DNA from: Pseudomaricurvus alkylphenolicus
GTDB lineage: Bacteria; Pseudomonadota; Gammaproteobacteria; Pseudomonadales; Cellvibrionaceae
Assembly: GCF_011683955.1 (NCBI RefSeq)
Contig: NZ_JAAQPI010000028.1
Span: forward strand, 1-64,000
Reading direction: 5' to 3'
Length of the DNA stretch: 64,000 nucleotides
Below, in pieces: positions 60,530-64,000 of this stretch. The notes below the pieces were generated by a model. It saw only the letters and a program-made list of their open reading frames with translations. It had not been told where the DNA came from and made no database searches. A program made the position numbers and the translations under genes. The stretch's first letter is position 1, and each line of letters starts with the position of its first letter.

Positions 60530-61612
60530 TCAGGCGTCAGAACCGCCCTCAACAGCAGCTTCAACCCAGTCGATCACCTGATAATAGCGCTCTGGGAGTT
60601 GCTCTTTTAGCTCATCCAATCCCTGAATCAGGCTCTTGTCGCCACTGTGGGTAAAGGTGATGTGGCCGACCTTTCTGCCCTCGCGCACCTCTTTGCCATA
60701 CCAATAGGGTTCAGCTCCGGAGATCGCCCACCAGCGCTCGTCGCGAGGTGTGCCCAATAGATTAATCATCACATTGAGCCCCTTAACCTGGGGCTGGGCG
60801 AGCGGCACACCGGCGACAGCGCGCATATGGCTCTCAAACTGGCTGACACTGGCACCGGCCTGGGTCCAGTGAGCGGTATTGTGCACCCGTGGCGCCAGCT
60901 CATTGACAATCAGTTCGTCATCGACGCGGAAGCACTCCATCGCCATAACACCGACGTAGTCCAGACCATCGAGCAGCTTGCCCAACATAGCCTCGGCCTT
61001 GGGCTGAAGCATTGTCAACCGCGGCAGGGGCGCCACCGAAGCGGTCAGCACGCCATCCACCTGCAAGGTCAGTGTCAGCGGGTAAAAGAACTTATTGCCC
61101 TGGCGGTCACGCACGCCGACGATGGCCATCTCTTCGTCGAAGTTGATGCCCTGCTCGACGATAGCCTCATTGCGCCAGTCATCGGGAATTTCTGTGCCTT
61201 CGTATTGCTTCAGCCAAAATTGCCCGCGGCCGTCGTAGCCGCCCGTACGGCGCTTCATCAAGGCCCGCTCGCCAAGCTCTGCGTACACCTGGGTAGCAGT
61301 CAGTGAATCATCCACCAACTTCCAGGGAGACGTGGCGAGACCGAGGTCATCGAGCAATTGCTTTTGCGTGTAGCGATCCGCCAGGCGGGAAAACACATGC
61401 AGGTTAATAAAATTGGGGTGCTGGGCAAGCTTCTCGGTCACCGGCGTATCGGGCCAGAGCTCACGCTCGGCGGTTACCACATCTTGGGGCTGCAGATCAG
61501 GAATATCCTTAGCATCAATATCGACAGGTATCGCTTCCACGCTCAGCGGCATCGCCGCATGCTTGAGCATATTGCCAAGCTGACCGTGACCCAAAATCCA
61601 AACCTTGCTCAT
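60530..61612 (-). CDS. purK: N5-carboxyaminoimidazole ribonucleotide synthase
   Basis: A 360-residue ATP-grasp enzyme. It starts MSKVWILGHGQLGNMLKHAA, and the ATP-grasp core has MKRRTGGYDGRGQFW and ELAPRVHNTAHWT. It carboxylates AIR using ATP and bicarbonate in purine synthesis, and PurE takes the product. It follows purE at 52 bp on the same strand. The 193-bp gap to thrS holds no gene I can support. Confidence 0.96.
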   Translation of the reverse strand: MSKVWILGHGQLGNMLKHAAMPLSVEAIPVDIDAKDIPDLQPQDVVTAERELWPDTPVTEKLAQHPNFINLHVFSRLADRYTQKQLLDDLGLATSPWKLVDDSLTATQVYAELGERALMKRRTGGYDGRGQFWLKQYEGTEIPDDWRNEAIVEQGINFDEEMAIVGVRDRQGNKFFYPLTLTLQVDGVLTASVAPLPRLTMLQPKAEAMLGKLLDGLDYVGVMAMECFRVDDELIVNELAPRVHNTAHWTQAGASVSQFESHMRAVAGVPLAQPQVKGLNVMINLLGTPRDERWWAISGAEPYWYGKEVREGRKVGHITFTHSGDKSLIQGLDELKEQLPERYYQVIDWVEAAVEGGSDA

Positions 61613-61664
61613 GGCTACCTCCAGCGAATGTTCTGCTGCTATTTATACGGACTATGTGGCGCGA

Positions 61665-62153
61665 TTACGCCCGGGGATCCGGACTCGACAGGACCGTATC
61701 GGTTTGCTCCTGGCGGAAGGCGTCGATGCGCTTGGCCAGCTCTGCATCGCTGTTTGCCAGAATCTGGGCCGCCATCAATCCGGCGTTAAAGGCCCCTGCA
61801 CCACCAATGGCCAAGGTACCTACGGCAACCCCGCGAGGCATTTGTACAATAGAGAGAAGACTGTCCTGACCGCTCAATGCCTTGCTCTGAACCGGAACAC
61901 CCAATACCGGCAAGCGGGTTTTGGAAGCTACCATGCCCGGCAAATGCGCTGCACCACCGGCGCCTGCCACAATCACCTCATAGCCGTTATCGGCGGCTGA
62001 GCCGGCAAAACTCATTAACTTATCGGGAGTGCGATGCGCCGAAACCACTTCGACATGATAGTCCACGCCCAGCTTATCGAGGATATCGGCCGCCTCTTTC
62101 ATGGTTGGCCAGTCACTCTTGGAGCCCATAATTATGGCGATTTTCGGCTGCAT
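61665..62153 (-). CDS. purE: N5-CAIR mutase
   Basis: A 162-residue class I Pur[22 protein letters not shown] opens the protein, followed by [10 protein letters not shown] and [13 protein letters not shown], the active-site loops. It converts N5-CAIR to CAIR. It is first gene of the purEK operon, upstream of purK. Confidence 0.97.
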   Translation of the reverse strand: MQPKIAIIMGSKSDWPTMKEAADILDKLGVDYHVEVVSAHRTPDKLMSFAGSAADNGYEVIVAGAGGAAHLPGMVASKTRLPVLGVPVQSKALSGQDSLLSIVQMPRGVAVGTLAIGGAGAFNAGLMAAQILANSDAELAKRIDAFRQEQTDTVLSSPDPRA

Positions 62154-62249
62154 CTCTGCTCTCCCTAATTCACTCCACCGCGTTGGTCGGAGCGCAACTC
62201 AAATCAGTTGCACGGCCAAACATTCGTTGGCGGGCAATGATCCCAAACG

Positions 62250-62272
62250 AAAAAACCCGCTGAAAAGCGGGT
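62250..62272 (-). terminator. terminator of tRNA-Val
   Basis: Minus strand ACCCGC-TTTTCA-GCGGGT followed by TTTTT. It lies 45 bp downstream of the tRNA 3' end, after another imperfect hairpin at 62284-62309. Confidence 0.85.
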
Positions 62273-62316
62273 CTTTATCAAAGCCTGCTGCTGACAAGCA
62301 GCAACAGGCGGAAATT

Positions 62317-62393
<77 letters not shown>

Positions 62394-62604
62394 ATAAATA
62401 CACTTCCTGAGCCCGCCAGAGTGGCCACTGCTCGAAAGAGGCGCGTACTTTACCAGCCCGATTTGGCACTGACAAGCCCCTTTTTTGGCTTTTCCCCATT
62501 CCATCTTGAACCCATCCAGACTACCACTTCTATATATAGAAGGAGTAAAATCCCGGCCTTCACCGTTTAGTTGTGTCGTTAAGCCCGCTGGAGGCCTGGA
62601 AACC

Positions 62605-63459
62605 ATGCAGATTGCCGTTACCGGTGCCAACGGGTTTGTTGGTCGCGCACTTTGCGCCAGCCTTACTGAGCAAGGTCACCGCGTGGTTGAGCTTTGCCGC
62701 CCCACCAATTTTTTCGACGAGGCGGCACTGGAAAAACCACTTTCGGGTTGTAAGTGCGTCATTCATACCATTGGCAAGACGCACAGCAGTGATTCCCTGG
62801 CGCAACTGCAGCAATATCGTGACATCAATGTTGACCTGAGCGCGTCGGTTGCCCGGGCTGCAGCCAAAGCCGGCGTTGCGCGCTTCATTTACTTAAGCAG
62901 CATCAAGGTCAACGGGGACTCCAGCGGCGAAACCCCGTTTTGCCCGAAATCCCACCCCACCCCCAGTGGGGCTTACGGCATTAGCAAACTGGAAGCTGAG
63001 CAGGCGTTAACAGCCACTTGTGATGAGCTGGGCATGGAGTTGGTCATTGTCCGCCCACCTTTGATTTTCGCTCCACATGCCAAGGGCAATATCGCCAGCC
63101 TGTCACGGGCGATCAAACTCAGACTTCCTCTGCCGCTGAACAGTATTCGTAACCGTCGCAGCATCGTAGACCTGGAAGTCTTGTGCTCGATATTGACGAA
63201 ATGCTGCGAACAACCAGGAATCAATGGGCAAATTTTTCTGGTCAGCAATGGCACTCCAATCTCCACGGCAGACTTGGTTCGACGCTTGGCCAAACAGACC
63301 AATAGAAGAGCCTTGTTGGTCCCGGTTCCGACACCCCTGCTCCAATTTGCCGGACGAATGCTTGGCAAGCGCGAAGCCATTAATAAACTCTGCGGCAACC
63401 TGGAAGTGGATGACCAGCAGACGCGAGCAATACTGAACTTACCCGGTGAAGGCGCATGA
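62605..63459 (+). CDS. NAD-dependent epimerase/dehydratase (SDR), polysaccharide synthesis
   Basis: A 284-residue extended SDR. The Rossmann motif TGANGFVG is at residues 6-13, and the active-site pair is in YGISKLEAE (Tyr-x3-Lys), with the preceding YLSSIKVNG serine strand. The start at 62605 gives the family-like MQIAVTGANG; GGAGG lies about 10 bases ahead. It overlaps the next gene (ATGA), a WecA/WbpL-like transferase, a pair known in O-antigen loci. Exact sugar unknown. Confidence 0.85.
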   Translation: MQIAVTGANGFVGRALCASLTEQGHRVVELCRPTNFFDEAALEKPLSGCKCVIHTIGKTHSSDSLAQLQQYRDINVDLSASVARAAAKAGVARFIYLSSIKVNGDSSGETPFCPKSHPTPSGAYGISKLEAEQALTATCDELGMELVIVRPPLIFAPHAKGNIASLSRAIKLRLPLPLNSIRNRRSIVDLEVLCSILTKCCEQPGINGQIFLVSNGTPISTADLVRRLAKQTNRRALLVPVPTPLLQFAGRMLGKREAINKLCGNLEVDDQQTRAILNLPGEGA

Positions 63460-64000
63460 AGACCCTTCCCTGGGACTGGTACGCCGGCGTATTCGCGCTG
63501 ACACTCCTCTTAAGCTGGATAATAACAGGCCAGTATCGGCGCTATGCCTTGAACCGAGGGGTCATAGACAATCCCAATGAAAGGAGTTCACACACCATTC
63601 CAACGCCGCGCGGCGGCGGCATCTCGATTGTATTGACCAGCTTGCTATTGCTGGCCGCGGCAGGTTACTGGCAACTGCTCGACTGGCAAACATCGACCGG
63701 CCTGATACTGAGCGGCAGTCTGGTTGCCGCCATTGGCCTGGCAGACGACCACTCACCGCTCAGCAGCCGCTGGCGCTTTGGCGTACATTTTATCGCATCG
63801 TTGCTGGCACTTTCGCTGCTGCCGACAATACCTCACTTGCCAACCCTCTGGGGTGAACTGTCCTTGACCGGATTTGCGCTGCCAGTGCTGACCTTAGCAT
63901 TGTGCTGGTTAATCAACCTGTACAACTTTATGGACGGTATCGATGGTATTGCCGCTGCGGAAGCCTGCAGCGTACTGCTCGGGGCGAGCGCCATCCTCTG
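63456..64000 (+). CDS. WecA/WbpL-type undecaprenyl-phosphate glycosyltransferase, partial
   Basis: The first 181 residues of a membrane protein that runs past the window end. Membrane spans are visible at about 9-24, 50-70, 80-92 and beyond. Family signatures are IPTPRGGGISIV, GLADD (the Asp-Asp motif) and NLYNFMDGIDGIAA, the MraY/WecA catalytic loop. It transfers a sugar phosphate to undecaprenyl phosphate to start O-antigen synthesis. Start overlaps the epimerase stop. Confidence 0.9.
   Translation, partial: MKTLPWDWYAGVFALTLLLSWIITGQYRRYALNRGVIDNPNERSSHTIPTPRGGGISIVLTSLLLLAAAGYWQLLDWQTSTGLILSGSLVAAIGLADDHSPLSSRWRFGVHFIASLLALSLLPTIPHLPTLWGELSLTGFALPVLTLALCWLINLYNFMDGIDGIAAAEACSVLLGASAIL

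Noticed and set aside
59536-60654. A 372-codon plus-strand frame opposite thrS
   Set aside because: Antisense shadow of a well-conserved gene, no domain seen.

Overview
The window is a stretch of a gammaproteobacterial chromosome carrying a complete-looking temperate siphophage and a second accessory island. The host part on the right (about 52.4-64 kb) has the conserved order purE-purK, thrS-infC-rpmI-rplT, pheS-pheT-ihfA-MerR-type gene-tRNA-Pro(GGG), with tRNA-Val(GAC) and the start of a divergent O-antigen/polysaccharide pair (NAD-dependent epimerase, then WecA/WbpL-type glycosyltransferase). The ihfA-MerR-tRNA-Pro arrangement and the protein sequences resemble Pseudomonas/Cellvibrio-like bacteria. 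The species cannot be fixed from the sequence.

Prophage (10173-52416, about 42.2 kb). A tyrosine integrase gene lies beside tRNA-Pro. A 51-bp sequence from the 3' half of the tRNA is repeated exactly at the two ends (attL, attR). The phage supplies the tRNA 3' end and its own transcription terminator; the displaced host 3' end and host terminator lie just left of attL. The layout mirrors lambda. A repressor (40263-40952, +) and a Cro/YdaS-like gene (39860-40141, -) diverge around three operator-like palindromes spaced exactly 24 bp. Two more copies of the same palindrome overlap a strong promoter at 41980-42009 that drives the rightward arm. Leftward from the Cro-like gene come small genes, a lambda-O/DnaT-like initiator with an iteron origin inside its coding sequence, a Q-like regulator, two terminators, a lysis region, fibre-type genes, terminase, head and tail genes, and a 2051-residue tape measure. 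The head includes a ClpP protease/major capsid fusion. The tail chaperone pair is joined by a -1 frameshift at A AAA AAC. The rightward arm holds about 20 mostly small genes, a 630-residue ParB-like protein, a nuclease, an excisionase and the integrase.

Left island. From 1 to about 4.4 kb there is an array of small single genes, all on the minus strand, several resembling immunity-type families (DUF2019, DUF2695, Imm11/Imm43-like). Most are separated by a shared 15-bp motif GTGCCAAAAGCGGAC. From about 4.67 to 9.8 kb there is a different element: an AlpA-type regulator, a field of short perfect palindromes, a GPA-type HUH replication endonuclease and a 942-residue NACHT NTPase of the bacterial NLR-like anti-phage type. 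It has no visible integrase.

The most unusual signals are the NACHT/HUH element and its palindrome field, the motif-separated immunity-like array, the TGTAC leader motif placed right after stop codons in the phage right arm together with a cloverleaf-like inverted repeat at 48282-48367, and a phage lipase in a lysis region that lacks a recognisable classical endolysin.
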